In this document: piece after piece, positions 1 to 8,287 of the stretch
Layout: each line of letters opens with the position of its first letter
Numbering within the stretch: the stretch's first letter is position 1
Source of the DNA: Gaiella occulta
Lineage (GTDB): Bacteria; Actinomycetota; Thermoleophilia; Gaiellales; Gaiellaceae
DNA length: 64,000 bases
Direction of reading: 5' to 3'
NCBI RefSeq assembly: GCF_003351045.1
Contig: NZ_QQZY01000007.1
Span: 1-64,000 of the forward strand
Notes under the pieces: generated by a model
Database searches by the model: none
What the model saw: only the letters and a program-made list of their open reading frames with translations
Told to the model about the DNA's origin: nothing
Program-made: the position numbers and the translations under genes

Positions 1-2
1 AA

Positions 3-71
3 CGGCAACAGATCGCACGCATCGCAACCGAACAAAACCGCGACGAAGAACAGGAGGTAGTCGCCGCGTAG
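3..71 (+). CDS. 3' end of an unidentified protein (partial)
   Basis: One frame is open from the window edge to a TAG at 69-71. It reads as a natural-looking charged C-terminus ending NRDEEQEVVAA. Too little is present to name a family, and the short length means it could be a chance open frame. The gene would lie mostly left of the window and run toward the leftward hydrolase gene, which ends at 265. Confidence 0.3.
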   Translation, partial: RQQIARIATEQNRDEEQEVVAA

Positions 72-183
72 AATCGCCCACCGGAGCCTACGCCAGACCG
101 AAGTTACAGCGGTCCAGGGACGTCACCGGCTACCCTCTCGGAGGCGCGAGATTCGTCGCCGGAGTGACGGGCCGGTCTCTTGA

Positions 184-199
184 CTGTCCGGGTGGACAG
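184..199 (-). terminator. small inverted repeat downstream of the leftward operon
   Basis: CTGTCC and GGACAG flank a 4-base loop, about 65 bases beyond the stop of the leftward hydrolase gene. There is no T-run, so this is only a candidate end-of-operon hairpin. Nothing else was recognised between 72 and 264. Confidence 0.2.
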
Positions 200-264
200 A
201 CGTCTGGCTTGTGGTCCCCGGCGCGTGACCGCGGCATCCTCCGATCGTGACACCAGGTCGGGTG

Positions 265-888
265 TCAGTCCGAGTCGGGAGGCAGGCGGTCGGGGTGGTT
301 GAGGCGGACGTCGCGGAGGAACGCGATCACGTAGCCGGTCACGTTCTCACCCCACTCGCCTTGCACCATCCCACAGCTGCGCCCGGCAGCGGGGAGGCTG
401 ATCCCGAGCGACCAGCCGGGTGCCTCGGCCAACCGTGCAGCGGAGGCCTCTTGCTCGGCGTCCTCGGGGTCGTGGAGGACGAGTCGGGGGACGGGCGTTT
501 CGCCGGTGTCCTGCACGCCGAGAGGGGAGACGAGCACCAGTCCCTCGACGGGAGAGCGGTCGGCGATGTCGAGCACCGGCACGGCGCTGGCCGCGGCCGC
601 GGCCAGAAACACCCTCAGCGCCATGTGCGATCGCGCATAGTAGAGCATCGCCTCGACGTCTGTGGCGGCCATCGCCGTGTCGGGCTCTCCGTCCGAGCCA
701 CCGTGGCCGCGCAGGTCGACGGCAAGCACCGTCAACTGGTGCTCCTCGAGCAGGGTGCTGAGCGGACGCCAGGCGTCGATGTCCTCACCGGGAGCATGGA
801 CGAGAACGATCCAGTCCGAGGCGCGCACCGCGACCTCCCCACGCAGCACGAAGCCGTCGCGGGTGGTGATCTCGACGGCCTCGATCAC
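265..888 (-). CDS. alpha/beta-hydrolase-fold protein lacking catalytic residues
   Basis: This 207-residue protein has the alpha/beta-hydrolase outline: an oxyanion-type strand (IVLVHAPG), then VLAVDLRGHGGSDG and GLVLVSP. Where the nucleophile elbow GxSxG should stand, the sequence is an alanine stretch (FLAAAAASA). No convincing His follows near the C-terminus. It is therefore probably not a serine hydrolase in the usual sense and may be a degenerate or binding-only member. The GTG start overlaps the stop of the upstream permease gene (GTGA), so it is the last gene of the transporter operon and is translationally coupled. Expression is presumably under the LacI operator at 4541-4554. A different nucleophile or cofactor-free chemistry cannot be excluded. 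Confidence 0.75.
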   Translation of the reverse strand: MIEAVEITTRDGFVLRGEVAVRASDWIVLVHAPGEDIDAWRPLSTLLEEHQLTVLAVDLRGHGGSDGEPDTAMAATDVEAMLYYARSHMALRVFLAAAAASAVPVLDIADRSPVEGLVLVSPLGVQDTGETPVPRLVLHDPEDAEQEASAARLAEAPGWSLGISLPAAGRSCGMVQGEWGENVTGYVIAFLRDVRLNHPDRLPPDSD

Positions 889-1793
889 TCGCGGGTGCGT
901 AGCCGAGGGTCGAGGAGGTCGCGCAGACCGTCGCCGAGCGCGTTGAGGCCGAGCACGATCAGGACGAGCGCAAGGCCCGGCTCGATCACGAGCCAGCGCG
1001 CGTTCGACCAGTAGTTCTGGCCGTCGGCGATCATCTGGCCGAGGCTCGGGGTGGGCGGCTGGATCCCGACGCCGATGAACGAGAGGCCTGCTTCGGCGAT
1101 GATCGTGATCGCGACGTAGTAGGACGCCATCACAAGCGTGGCGGGTACGAGGTTCGGGATCACGTGCCGCCGGATGATGGAACGGTTCGACATGCCGATC
1201 GCGCGTCCGGCGCGGATGAAGTCGCGCTCGCGCAGGGAGAGCACCTCGCCGCGGATGATCCGGGCGAAGCCCGCCCAGTTGATCAGGGCGATGCCGAGCA
1301 CGACGGGGGTGAGCCCGGGGGCGAACACTCCGGCGAGGATGATGGCGAGCAGGATGATCGGGAAGCCCCAGGTGATGTCTACGATGCCGCTCAGGACGAC
1401 GTCGGCTTTGCCCCGGTAGAACCCTGCGACGATCCCGACGAGACCTCCGACGGTGATCGAGAGGATCGTCACCACGGCGGCGATCCCGAGAGAGACGCCG
1501 GTGCCAGCCACGATGCGCCAGAGGACGTCGCGTCCGAGCTGGTCCGAGCCGAGCGGGTATCCACTTGATCCGGGCGGGGTGAGGCTCGTGTTGAGGTTTT
1601 GCTGGAGGTAGAGCGGGTGTAGCGCGGGGGTGGCGAGCAATACGAGGCCGACGATGCCGACGAGGACGAAGAGGCCGGCAAGGACACCGCCGAAGATGAG
1701 TGATGGGTGCCGCCGGAGCGTGTCGGCGACGCGACCGCGCGATGGACTGGCCTCGGCGGGGAGCAGGGTGGGGTTGCCGGGGATCTCGGTCAT
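885..1793 (-). CDS. ABC transporter permease, DppC/OppC type
   Basis: A 302-residue inner-membrane permease of the binding-protein-dependent family (BPD_transp_1) for peptides, nickel or related solutes. A cytosolic N-terminus of about 30 residues precedes the first membrane helix. The usual DppC periplasmic segment with LGSDQLGRDVL follows. The EAA-type coupling loop around GRAIGMSNRSIIRRHVIPN contacts the ATPases. It overlaps the upstream permease by 4 bases and the downstream hydrolase by 4 bases. It should pair with the 1790-2728 permease, the binding protein at 2774-4471 and the two ATPases at 9288-11128 to form a complete importer. The substrate is not evident from sequence. Confidence 0.93.
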   Translation of the reverse strand: MTEIPGNPTLLPAEASPSRGRVADTLRRHPSLIFGGVLAGLFVLVGIVGLVLLATPALHPLYLQQNLNTSLTPPGSSGYPLGSDQLGRDVLWRIVAGTGVSLGIAAVVTILSITVGGLVGIVAGFYRGKADVVLSGIVDITWGFPIILLAIILAGVFAPGLTPVVLGIALINWAGFARIIRGEVLSLRERDFIRAGRAIGMSNRSIIRRHVIPNLVPATLVMASYYVAITIIAEAGLSFIGVGIQPPTPSLGQMIADGQNYWSNARWLVIEPGLALVLIVLGLNALGDGLRDLLDPRLRTRE

Positions 1794-2728
1794 CCGCCGC
1801 TCGTGTCGCCCGAGACCCGAATGCGCGGGTCAGCGAGCGCGTAGCCGATGTTGGCGATGAAGTTGATGAGAATCACCGACCCGGTGAGAAGTAGTGAGAG
1901 CCACAACGCGACGGGGTAGTCGCGCTGGAGCACCGCCGAGACGAGCAGCTGGCCGAGACCTGGGTAGCGGAAGATGATCTCGACGATCGCGGTGTACCCG
2001 ATCAGCGCCCCGATCTGGATGCCGGAGAGCGAGATGATCGGCAGCAGCGCGTTGCGGGCGACGCGCCTCCAGATGATCGTGTGGCCTCGCAGGCCGCGTG
2101 CCCGAAGGGCGCGTACGTAGTCCTGGTCGAGCTGCTCAAGCACCGACGAGCGCATCAACCGGAGGCTGACCGCGACGCCCTCCGCGGCAAGAGTGATCGC
2201 CGGCAGGGCGAGATACTGCCAACCGCCGGAGCCGGAGATCGGCAGCCAACCCAGCTCCAGGCCGACAATGAGGGAGAGCAGGAGCCCAAGCAGGAAGTTG
2301 GGGACGCCCATGCCGACGCTCGCCAACACCATTGTGAGATGATCGGGCCAGCGGCCACGGTAGGTCGCGGCGAGGATGCCAAGGGGGATAGAAAGCGCAT
2401 AGGTGAGGAAGGCGGCGCTCGCGACGAGCAGGATGCTGTTCTTGCCGTACTGGGCGAGCAGGGTCGGAATGGGCTGCCCGCTCTTGATCGAGTCTCCCAG
2501 GTTGCCGTGCACGAGATCGCGCAGGAAGTGCACGTATTGGAGCGGGAGCGGGTCGTTCAGCCCGAGCTTCTCGCGCAGCGCCTGCTTGGCCTCTTGCGAG
2601 GCGAACGGGTTGAAGAGCGTGCTGTCCGGGGCTCCGGGCGCGACCCGGAGCCCGTAGAAGATGATGACGGAGGCGACGAACATCGCAACGAGCGCGTAGA
2701 TCGCACGGCGGACGATGTATGCGGTCAT
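1790..2728 (-). CDS. ABC transporter permease, DppB/OppB type
   Basis: A 312-residue permease with the DppB signature. The N-terminal helix begins almost immediately (YIVRRAIYALVAMFVAS). A periplasmic segment carries LGLNDPLPLQYVHFLRDL, and the coupling loop RALRARGLRGHTIIWRRVARN sits before the last helices. It lies 45 bases after the binding-protein gene and overlaps the DppC-type gene. Length and layout are normal for the family, and no anomalies were seen. Membrane partner of the 885-1793 permease. Confidence 0.93.
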   Translation of the reverse strand: MTAYIVRRAIYALVAMFVASVIIFYGLRVAPGAPDSTLFNPFASQEAKQALREKLGLNDPLPLQYVHFLRDLVHGNLGDSIKSGQPIPTLLAQYGKNSILLVASAAFLTYALSIPLGILAATYRGRWPDHLTMVLASVGMGVPNFLLGLLLSLIVGLELGWLPISGSGGWQYLALPAITLAAEGVAVSLRLMRSSVLEQLDQDYVRALRARGLRGHTIIWRRVARNALLPIISLSGIQIGALIGYTAIVEIIFRYPGLGQLLVSAVLQRDYPVALWLSLLLTGSVILINFIANIGYALADPRIRVSGDTSGG

Positions 2729-2773
2729 CTCGGTTGTTGGACAGCGTGCCGGACGAGGGAGTCCCGGCGCGAC

Positions 2774-4471
2774 CTACTTCTGGAGGTAGACGTCGTTGTA
2801 GTAGGGGTAGAGGTTCGCCTCGTTCGGAACCCAGCCCACGACCTTCTTCGAGTGGGCCCAGATGACGAACGGCGTGACGATCGGGATGAAGGGGAGCTGC
2901 TGGGCGGTGATCAGCTGGGCACGCGCGGCGGCGCCTCTCAGCTGCCCGACGTTCGCGGCCTTCTGCCAGTCGTCGAACGCCTTGTCGAGAGCAGGGATGC
3001 TCGCATTCGAGGCGTTGCAGCACGCTGGCACCGCGTTCGCCGAGCCGGCGAACAGGATCGACGCGTCCATCATGTTCGTCCAGAGGTTCTTGATCATGTA
3101 GCCGGTCGGCCCACCCGGCGCGGCGAACTTCGAGAAGTAGTCGGAGCCGAGCACTGTGAATTGCATGTCGACGCCGACGTCCTTCAGCATCTGCTGGACA
3201 GCCTGCGCGATCAGCTGCTCGAACTTGTCGTTCTCGATGATGATCTTGAACGAGAGCTTCTGGCCGTTCTTCGAGCGGACACCGCCACCGCTGCGGTTCC
3301 AGCCGGCCGCGTCGAGGAGCTGGTTGGCCTTGGCCGTGTCGAATGCGCCGTACTTCTCGACTGCCTTGACGTAGTAAGGGTAGCTCGAGGGCACGAGCGT
3401 ATAGGCCGGGGTCGCCTTGCCGAAGAAGACGGTCTTGACGATTGCGTTGCGGTCGATCGCATACGAGATCGCCTGCCGGACACGGACGTCGTCGAAGCCG
3501 AGCTTCGTCTGTTTGAAGTTGAGACCGAGTAGGTAGAGCGACGGCTCGCGTAGCTCGATCACGCTGATGTTCTTGTTGCGCTTGAGGCGCAGGACGTCCT
3601 GCGGGGCAGGGTTGCGGAGCGTGTCGACATTGCCCGCCTCGAGCTCGTTGGCGCGCTTCGCGGGCTCGAGCAAGACCTCCCAGCGGATGCCGTCGAGATA
3701 GGCCTTGCCCTTGTTCTTCACGAACGGCGAGCCGGGGCCGGGGTACCCGTCCCAGCGCGTCACCGCCGCGTGGCTTCCGGGGACGAGCTCCTTCAGTTGG
3801 AACGGGCCAGTGCCGTCGGTGCGGGTGACGCCGTACTTGTCGCCGAGCTTGGTGCGAGTTGGGGCGTTGAAGATCGCCGAGTAGCCGTTGTTGAGGACGA
3901 ATGGGAAGTCGGCGTAGGGATGCGAGAGCGTCACCTTCACCTTGTCCGCGCCGACGGCCTTGATGCTCTTGACCGGCTTCCAGAAGCCCGCGTTGACGCC
4001 GCTCTTAGGGTCGGCGAATGTCTTCATCGCGGCGGCGACGGCCGCGGCGGTCACGACGGCGCCGCTCTGGAACTTCAGACCCTTCCGGAGCGTGAACATC
4101 CACTCGAGCCCGTTCTTGCTGACCGCCCAGCTCTTCGCGAGCATCGGCTGGAACTGCCCCTTGGGCGAGGTGGCAACGAGCGTCTCGTGGGTGGCGGGGT
4201 AGAGGCCAGGATCCCACCAGGTCGTGTTGACCGGGTCCATCCGGCTCACGTCGCGATCGTACCCCTCACGCAGGGTGCCACCCACGACGGCGGCGCTCCG
4301 CCGCGTCGCGGCGTGCGCGACCGATCCACGGTCGAGGCCGGCCAGAAGTGTGCCTGCGAAGCCGAGCGAGAGCCCCAGCGCGCTCGCGCGCTTGAAGAAC
4401 TCTCGTCTGTCGAGCCCGTCCGACAGGTACTGGTCGACGAGCTGGTCGATGCGGTCACCCTCTCGAGCCAC
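2774..4471 (-). CDS. Tat-exported ABC substrate-binding protein (SBP family 5)
   Basis: 565 residues. A long N-terminus ends in a twin-arginine motif DRREFFKRA (residues 21-29), followed by a hydrophobic stretch and an AHA-type cleavage region near 52-55. This predicts folded export by Tat, perhaps as a lipid-free extracellular receptor. The rest matches the peptide/nickel-type SBP_bac_5 fold, with features such as GPFQLKELVPGS and DVRVRQAISYAIDRNAI. The start is preceded by AAGGAGAACGTC (GGAG at 4485-4482). It is the first gene of the transporter half of the regulon and has its own promoter and LacI-type operator (4541-4599). The ligand is unknown. The enzymes encoded nearby suggest a carbon source rather than a peptide. 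Confidence 0.93.
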   Translation of the reverse strand: MAREGDRIDQLVDQYLSDGLDRREFFKRASALGLSLGFAGTLLAGLDRGSVAHAATRRSAAVVGGTLREGYDRDVSRMDPVNTTWWDPGLYPATHETLVATSPKGQFQPMLAKSWAVSKNGLEWMFTLRKGLKFQSGAVVTAAAVAAAMKTFADPKSGVNAGFWKPVKSIKAVGADKVKVTLSHPYADFPFVLNNGYSAIFNAPTRTKLGDKYGVTRTDGTGPFQLKELVPGSHAAVTRWDGYPGPGSPFVKNKGKAYLDGIRWEVLLEPAKRANELEAGNVDTLRNPAPQDVLRLKRNKNISVIELREPSLYLLGLNFKQTKLGFDDVRVRQAISYAIDRNAIVKTVFFGKATPAYTLVPSSYPYYVKAVEKYGAFDTAKANQLLDAAGWNRSGGGVRSKNGQKLSFKIIIENDKFEQLIAQAVQQMLKDVGVDMQFTVLGSDYFSKFAAPGGPTGYMIKNLWTNMMDASILFAGSANAVPACCNASNASIPALDKAFDDWQKAANVGQLRGAAARAQLITAQQLPFIPIVTPFVIWAHSKKVVGWVPNEANLYPYYNDVYLQK

Positions 4472-4540
4472 GACGTTCTCCTTTCCGGCGTGTGTTCCGT
4501 GGACGGACGTTCTGACGCTGCCCTGAAGACAAAGGTATTA

Positions 4541-4599
4541 GGAAATCGTTTTCCCAACTGCGAGGAGGCCATCATCCCGCGCCGTATCCCACATGTCAA
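4541..4599 (-). promoter_or_regulatory. LacI-regulated promoter of the transporter operon
   Basis: Reading leftward, TTGACA (4599-4594) is followed by a 17-base spacer and GATGAT (4576-4571). About 10-20 bases past the expected start site lies the palindrome GGAAATCGTTTTCC (4541-4554), one mismatch from the operator found at three other sites. The -35 overlaps the stop codon of the LacI gene, so the transporter genes can be transcribed independently of it. Confidence 0.75.
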
Positions 4600-5657
4600 G
4601 CGCCGCCAGCGGGTGTGCTGGTCGAGTCGCGCAGCACGAGGACCGGCGGCACGTCGATCACCCTGCTGGAGACTTGCTCGCCGTTGATCTGGTCGAGGAG
4701 CAGACCGACCGACTCCTCGGCCATCCGGCCGAGGGCCATCTGCACCGTGGTGAGCGGCGGGTCGAGGTAGGCTGCGATGGGCGCGTCGTGGAATGCGACG
4801 ACCGAGAGATCGCGGGGCATGGTCAGCCCCGTCCGGCGCGCTGCCGCGAGTGCCCCGACCGCGGCCCCGAGGCTCCACACCGCCACGGCCGTCGGCCGTC
4901 GCGCCAGACCGAGGAGTGCCTCCATCGCACGGAAGCCGCCCTCCTCCTCGACGGTGCTCTCGACGACGTGCTCCCGCGCTATGCGGCGCCCGGCTTTCCG
5001 CATTCCACGGCGGAAGCCCTCGAGTCGACGGACCGCGGTGTCGGCGGTCGCGGGCCCGCTAATCAGCGCAACGCGGCGGTGGCCGAGACCGACGAGATGG
5101 TCAACCGCGAGCTCCATGCCGGCCGCGTCGTCGAGCACCACGTAGGGCTCGATGCCGGGAAGTCGCCGGTTCGCGAGCACGAATGGGAAGCGCAGGCGCA
5201 TCAGGTCGTCCAGCAGGTCGCGGGACGTTGCGTCGTCCGAGGCGCCGGCGACGAGGACGCCGTCGACTCGATGCTCGCGGAGGAGGTTCGTGAACGCCTG
5301 TCCGGAGGCAAAGAACTCGCTCGCGTCCACGACCAGGCTCGCGTAGCCGCGCTCCGTCGCCGCGGCGTTCGCTCCATGGATGATCGCCGCGTTGACCGGG
5401 TGCGTCAGGTTCGGCACGACCAGCGCGATCGTCATCGTGCGGGCCGAGCGGAGACCGCGTGCAAGGAAGTTCGGGCGGTAATCGAGCTCGCGGGCCGCCG
5501 CCTGCACACGCTCCCGGGTCTCGGGGCGCACCGACAGGAGTGGATCCTCGTTCAGGATGCGCGATACGACCGAGGGGCCAACACCGGCCGCCGCAGCGAC
5601 GTCCGCCAGCCGGGCGGGACGTGAGTCGGTGGAGGCGGGTGGTTTCTTGTCGTTCAC
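4596..5657 (-). CDS. LacI-family transcriptional regulator
   Basis: 353 residues. The N-terminal helix-turn-helix LADVAAAAGVGPSVVSRILN (about residues 17-36) is followed by the hinge LDYRPNFLARGLRSART. A periplasmic-binding-protein-like effector domain then starts at MTIALVVPNL. It is a typical full-length one-component sugar/acid-responsive repressor. It lies 16 bases after the metallo-hydrolase gene in the leftward operon and is flanked by the four palindromic operators at 4541, 7226, 7338 and 12233. This makes it the likely regulator of all of them, including its own operon. The effector is unknown. Confidence 0.93.
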   Translation of the reverse strand: MNDKKPPASTDSRPARLADVAAAAGVGPSVVSRILNEDPLLSVRPETRERVQAAARELDYRPNFLARGLRSARTMTIALVVPNLTHPVNAAIIHGANAAATERGYASLVVDASEFFASGQAFTNLLREHRVDGVLVAGASDDATSRDLLDDLMRLRFPFVLANRRLPGIEPYVVLDDAAGMELAVDHLVGLGHRRVALISGPATADTAVRRLEGFRRGMRKAGRRIAREHVVESTVEEEGGFRAMEALLGLARRPTAVAVWSLGAAVGALAAARRTGLTMPRDLSVVAFHDAPIAAYLDPPLTTVQMALGRMAEESVGLLLDQINGEQVSSRVIDVPPVLVLRDSTSTPAGGA

Positions 5658-5673
5658 GGAGCCGGACCACGGC

Positions 5674-6417
5674 TCACCGCAGCAGGTCGCGGGGCAGGCC
5701 GATGCGGTTGAAGTCGCTGGCGGCCGCCTCCGCGTGCCGGTGGCCGTTGCGCAACGAGATTACGTGGTGTCCCGGAAGGAGACCCTCCCACTCGAGGTTC
5801 GCGATCTTGTTGCAGGACTCCGCGTACTGCTGGAGATTCGAGTCCCGCACGTTCTGCAGGATGATCGCGCCGCCCCAGAACACGGCGTCGGAGGCGAACA
5901 GGTAGACCCGGTCTCGGCCGAACAGGCGCATGCAGTAGTGACCCTGGCAGTGGCCCGGCGTCGCGATTGCTTCGATCTCGAGTTCACCGACCGCGAAGCG
6001 CTCTCCGTCGGAGAACTCGATGTCGACGTCGACCGGCTCGAGCACGTAGTCGGCGGGGTAGAACCCGAAGCTCTGCGCCCAGGCGAGCCCGATCTGGTCG
6101 GCGTCGGCGGCCCGCATCGTCGGGGCGGCCTCGACCCCGGCGCAGACCTGCGCTCCCGTTGCGCGCTTCATCGCTGCCGAGCCGCCGGCGTGGTCCGCGT
6201 GATAGTGGGTCACGAAGATCTTCGAGATGTCTGTCGGGTCGAAGCCGTCGGCGCGAACCAGGTCGAGGATCTCGTCGGTGCCAGGGCCGAACCCTGCGTC
6301 GACGAGCGCGAGCTCACCACCTCCGTCGATCAGGTAGGTGTGGCAGTCGAGTCGGTGGGTGAGGTTGAACCCGTAGTCGCCACCGCCGACGAGGTAGACG
6401 TCATTCGTGAGCCTCAT
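5674..6417 (-). CDS. metallo-beta-lactamase-fold hydrolase
   Basis: 247 residues, starting at the ATG reading MRLTNDVYLVGGG. A longer in-frame upstream extension is rejected because it overlaps the SDR gene in an unnatural Arg-rich frame. The metal site is intact: HYHADHAGG gives H71, H73, D75 and H76, with further ligands at the GHCQGHY segment and a late GHH. The fold hydrolyses esters, thioesters or lactones, and the substrate here is not readable. It starts 2 bases after the SDR stop and belongs to the SDR/hydrolase/LacI operon. Its placement beside E1 dehydrogenase and SDR genes suggests a role in degrading a ring-opened or thioester intermediate, which is inference. Confidence 0.9.
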   Translation of the reverse strand: MRLTNDVYLVGGGDYGFNLTHRLDCHTYLIDGGGELALVDAGFGPGTDEILDLVRADGFDPTDISKIFVTHYHADHAGGSAAMKRATGAQVCAGVEAAPTMRAADADQIGLAWAQSFGFYPADYVLEPVDVDIEFSDGERFAVGELEIEAIATPGHCQGHYCMRLFGRDRVYLFASDAVFWGGAIILQNVRDSNLQQYAESCNKIANLEWEGLLPGHHVISLRNGHRHAEAAASDFNRIGLPRDLLR

Positions 6418-6419
6418 GG

Positions 6420-7214
6420 TCAGGACTCCGGCACCGAGTAGGCGTGGGCGGTGAGCCCGCCGTCGACGACGAGGTTCACACCCGTCACGTACGACGCGTC
6501 GTCGGAGGCGAGGAACGAGTGCGCGGCGGCCATGTCCTCGGCCGATCCGAGTCGTCCCATGGGGGCGACGGGGAATCCCTCGCGGCGCCACTTGTCCATG
6601 AGCTCCAATCCGACGACGTCTACGGACTGCTGTGTGTCTGTCGGGCCAGGGCTGACCGCGTTCACGCGGATGCCGTACCCGACCAACTCGAGCGACATCG
6701 TCTTGACAAGGTTGGCGAGGCCGGCCTTGGCCGCGTTGTAGTGCGAGAACATCGGGGAGCCGCCGAGGGACGAGATGGACGCGGTGTACTGGATCGCCCC
6801 GCCGCGCCCGCTCGCAACCATCGCGCGCGCCGCTCGCTGGCCGATCACGTACCCGGCCGTCAGGTTGACGCCGATCACCTTGAGCCAGGACTCGTCCTTC
6901 ATGTCGAGGAACGACTCCGCCGTCCAGGCGGCGGCGTTCGAGATGACGACGTCGATCCGGCCGAAATGCTCGCCCGCCTCGTGCACCGCGCGGTCTGCAT
7001 CACTGATCTCGTAGAGATCGCAGCAGACCGTCCCAACCTTCGTGCCGCGCTGAGAGAGCTCGGCCGCGACAGCGTCGAGCCGGTCCTGGAGCCGGTCGAC
7101 GATGACCACACCCGCGGCACCCTCATCGGCGAAGCGAAGCGCCGTCGCCCGGCCGATTCCGCTTCCTCCGCCCGTCACGAGGACTGTGCGGCCTGCATGT
7201 CGCTGTGTGTCCAT
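6420..7214 (-). CDS. short-chain dehydrogenase/reductase (SDR)
   Basis: 264 residues of classical SDR. It has the nucleotide-binding TGGGSGIGRA near the N-terminus, SNAAAW (the NNAG position), the catalytic Ser in TASISSLGG, YNAAKAG with the Tyr/Lys pair, and VNAVSPGPTDT. The C-terminus carries the usual YVTGVNLVVDGG. An NAD(P)-dependent alcohol/ketone oxidoreductase in the cytoplasm is expected. The ATG at 7214 has an AAGGAG ribosome site 7 bases upstream. It is the first gene of the leftward regulatory operon and sits directly behind a LacI operator and TTGACA promoter. Substrate unknown. Confidence 0.93.
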   Translation of the reverse strand: MDTQRHAGRTVLVTGGGSGIGRATALRFADEGAAGVVIVDRLQDRLDAVAAELSQRGTKVGTVCCDLYEISDADRAVHEAGEHFGRIDVVISNAAAWTAESFLDMKDESWLKVIGVNLTAGYVIGQRAARAMVASGRGGAIQYTASISSLGGSPMFSHYNAAKAGLANLVKTMSLELVGYGIRVNAVSPGPTDTQQSVDVVGLELMDKWRREGFPVAPMGRLGSAEDMAAAHSFLASDDASYVTGVNLVVDGGLTAHAYSVPES

Positions 7215-7225
7215 GACGCTCCTTG

Positions 7226-7272
7226 GGAAATCGATTTCCTGCGATCTTGCTTCCTGGACGGCGCCATGTCAA
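7226..7272 (-). promoter_or_regulatory. LacI-regulated promoter of the SDR/hydrolase/LacI operon
   Basis: Leftward TTGACA (7272-7267), 17-base spacer, CAAGAT (7249-7244). The perfect 14-bp palindrome GGAAATCGATTTCC at 7226-7239 covers the predicted transcription start, an ideal repressor position. It is half of a divergent promoter region whose rightward partner lies only about 30 bases away. Confidence 0.78.
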
Positions 7273-7304
7273 ACCCATCGTGTCGACGCCGTCGTCGAGC
7301 TCGC

Positions 7305-7351
7305 TTGACACGCCCTGCTGCGCACCGTCAGGATGGAGGAAATCGATTTCC
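7305..7351 (+). promoter_or_regulatory. LacI-regulated promoter of the E1 dehydrogenase operon
   Basis: Rightward TTGACA (7305-7310), 18-base spacer, CAGGAT (7329-7334). The perfect palindrome GGAAATCGATTTCC at 7338-7351 overlaps the expected start site near 7341. This placement argues that the coding region begins at the ATG at 7357, not at the in-frame ATG at 7333, which overlaps the -10 element. Confidence 0.78.
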
Positions 7352-7356
7352 CGACA

Positions 7357-8283
7357 ATGGAACCTCTTCTCGCCTACCGTCATGTGCGTCTGATCCGCCG
7401 CTTCGAGGAGCGGCTCGTCGGGCTGAAGACCGACGGGTTGATCCTGGGCTCGATGCACCTCTGCAACGGCCAGGAGGCGATTCCGGTCGGCGCCTGCGCC
7501 TGTCTCGAGCAGCGTGATGCGCTCACGGTCACCTATCGTGGCCACGGCTGGGCGATCGCCAGGGGCCTGCCGCTTGCGCAGCTGTTCGCCGAGCTGCAGG
7601 GTCGGGCGTCCGAGCTCTCCGGCGGCCTCGGCGGATCCCCGTACTTCTGCTCGGCCCGTCACGGGTTCCTCGGCGAGAACTCGATCGTGGGAGCCGGGGT
7701 TCCGATCGCGATGGGCGCGGCGCTGGCGTCGTACTTCGACGGGTCTGGGTCGGTCAGCCTGGTCGCGATCGGCGACGGCGCACTCAACCAGGGCGCGGTG
7801 CACGAAGGGCTGAACATGGCCGGAACCATGCGCCTCCCTCTCGTCGTGGTCGTCGAGAACAACGTCTACTCCGAGCTGACGCCCGTGCGGGACATGATCC
7901 CAACGGCGACGCTCGTCGAGCGCGCACCGATGTACGGCATGGCGCCCGCCACGATCGACGGGAACGACGTGGACGCCGTCGAGAGCGCGGTGCGCCAGGC
8001 AGTGGAACGCGCTCGCAGCGGCGGCGGGCCGTCGCTGATCGAGGCGCACACCGAGCGCCTCGTCGGCCATTACGACCTCGATCCGCAGCACTACCGCCCC
8101 GCTGGTGAGATCGAGGACGCGATGACGCGGGAACCGGTCGGGCGTCTGCGCAGCGTCATCGGTGACGCCGAGGCCGACCGCATCGACGACGAGGTCGAGC
8201 AGGAGCTCGACGCGGCGGTCGCCGCATCCCACAACGTCCCGTTCCCCACCACCGAATCGGTGACCGAGCACCTCTACGCCTGA
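7357..8283 (+). CDS. thiamine-diphosphate 2-oxoacid dehydrogenase, E1 alpha subunit
   Basis: 308 residues of the E1 alpha family that decarboxylates pyruvate, acetoin or branched 2-oxoacids. The thiamine-diphosphate motif GDG...NN is visible as GDGALNQGAVHEGLNMAG through VVVVENN, and TYRGHGWAIARG is the other family landmark. The start at 7357 is chosen because an in-frame ATG at 7333 lies inside the promoter. A closely following E1 beta gene supplies the partner. No E2 acyltransferase or E3 gene follows, so the complex is either completed elsewhere or this E1 pair acts alone. Gene order resembles acetoin dehydrogenase acoA/acoB but the substrate is not proven. Confidence 0.92.
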   Translation: MEPLLAYRHVRLIRRFEERLVGLKTDGLILGSMHLCNGQEAIPVGACACLEQRDALTVTYRGHGWAIARGLPLAQLFAELQGRASELSGGLGGSPYFCSARHGFLGENSIVGAGVPIAMGAALASYFDGSGSVSLVAIGDGALNQGAVHEGLNMAGTMRLPLVVVVENNVYSELTPVRDMIPTATLVERAPMYGMAPATIDGNDVDAVESAVRQAVERARSGGGPSLIEAHTERLVGHYDLDPQHYRPAGEIEDAMTREPVGRLRSVIGDAEADRIDDEVEQELDAAVAASHNVPFPTTESVTEHLYA

Positions 8284-8287
8284 CGCG

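Noticed and set aside
2081..3532. 483-codon open frame across the permease and binding-protein genes
   Set aside because: Composition is unnatural and both strands below it hold clear transporter genes in the other direction.
7333..7356. Upstream ATG of the E1 alpha gene as the true start
   Set aside because: It overlaps the -10 element and the frame covers the LacI operator, so the ATG at 7357 is preferred.
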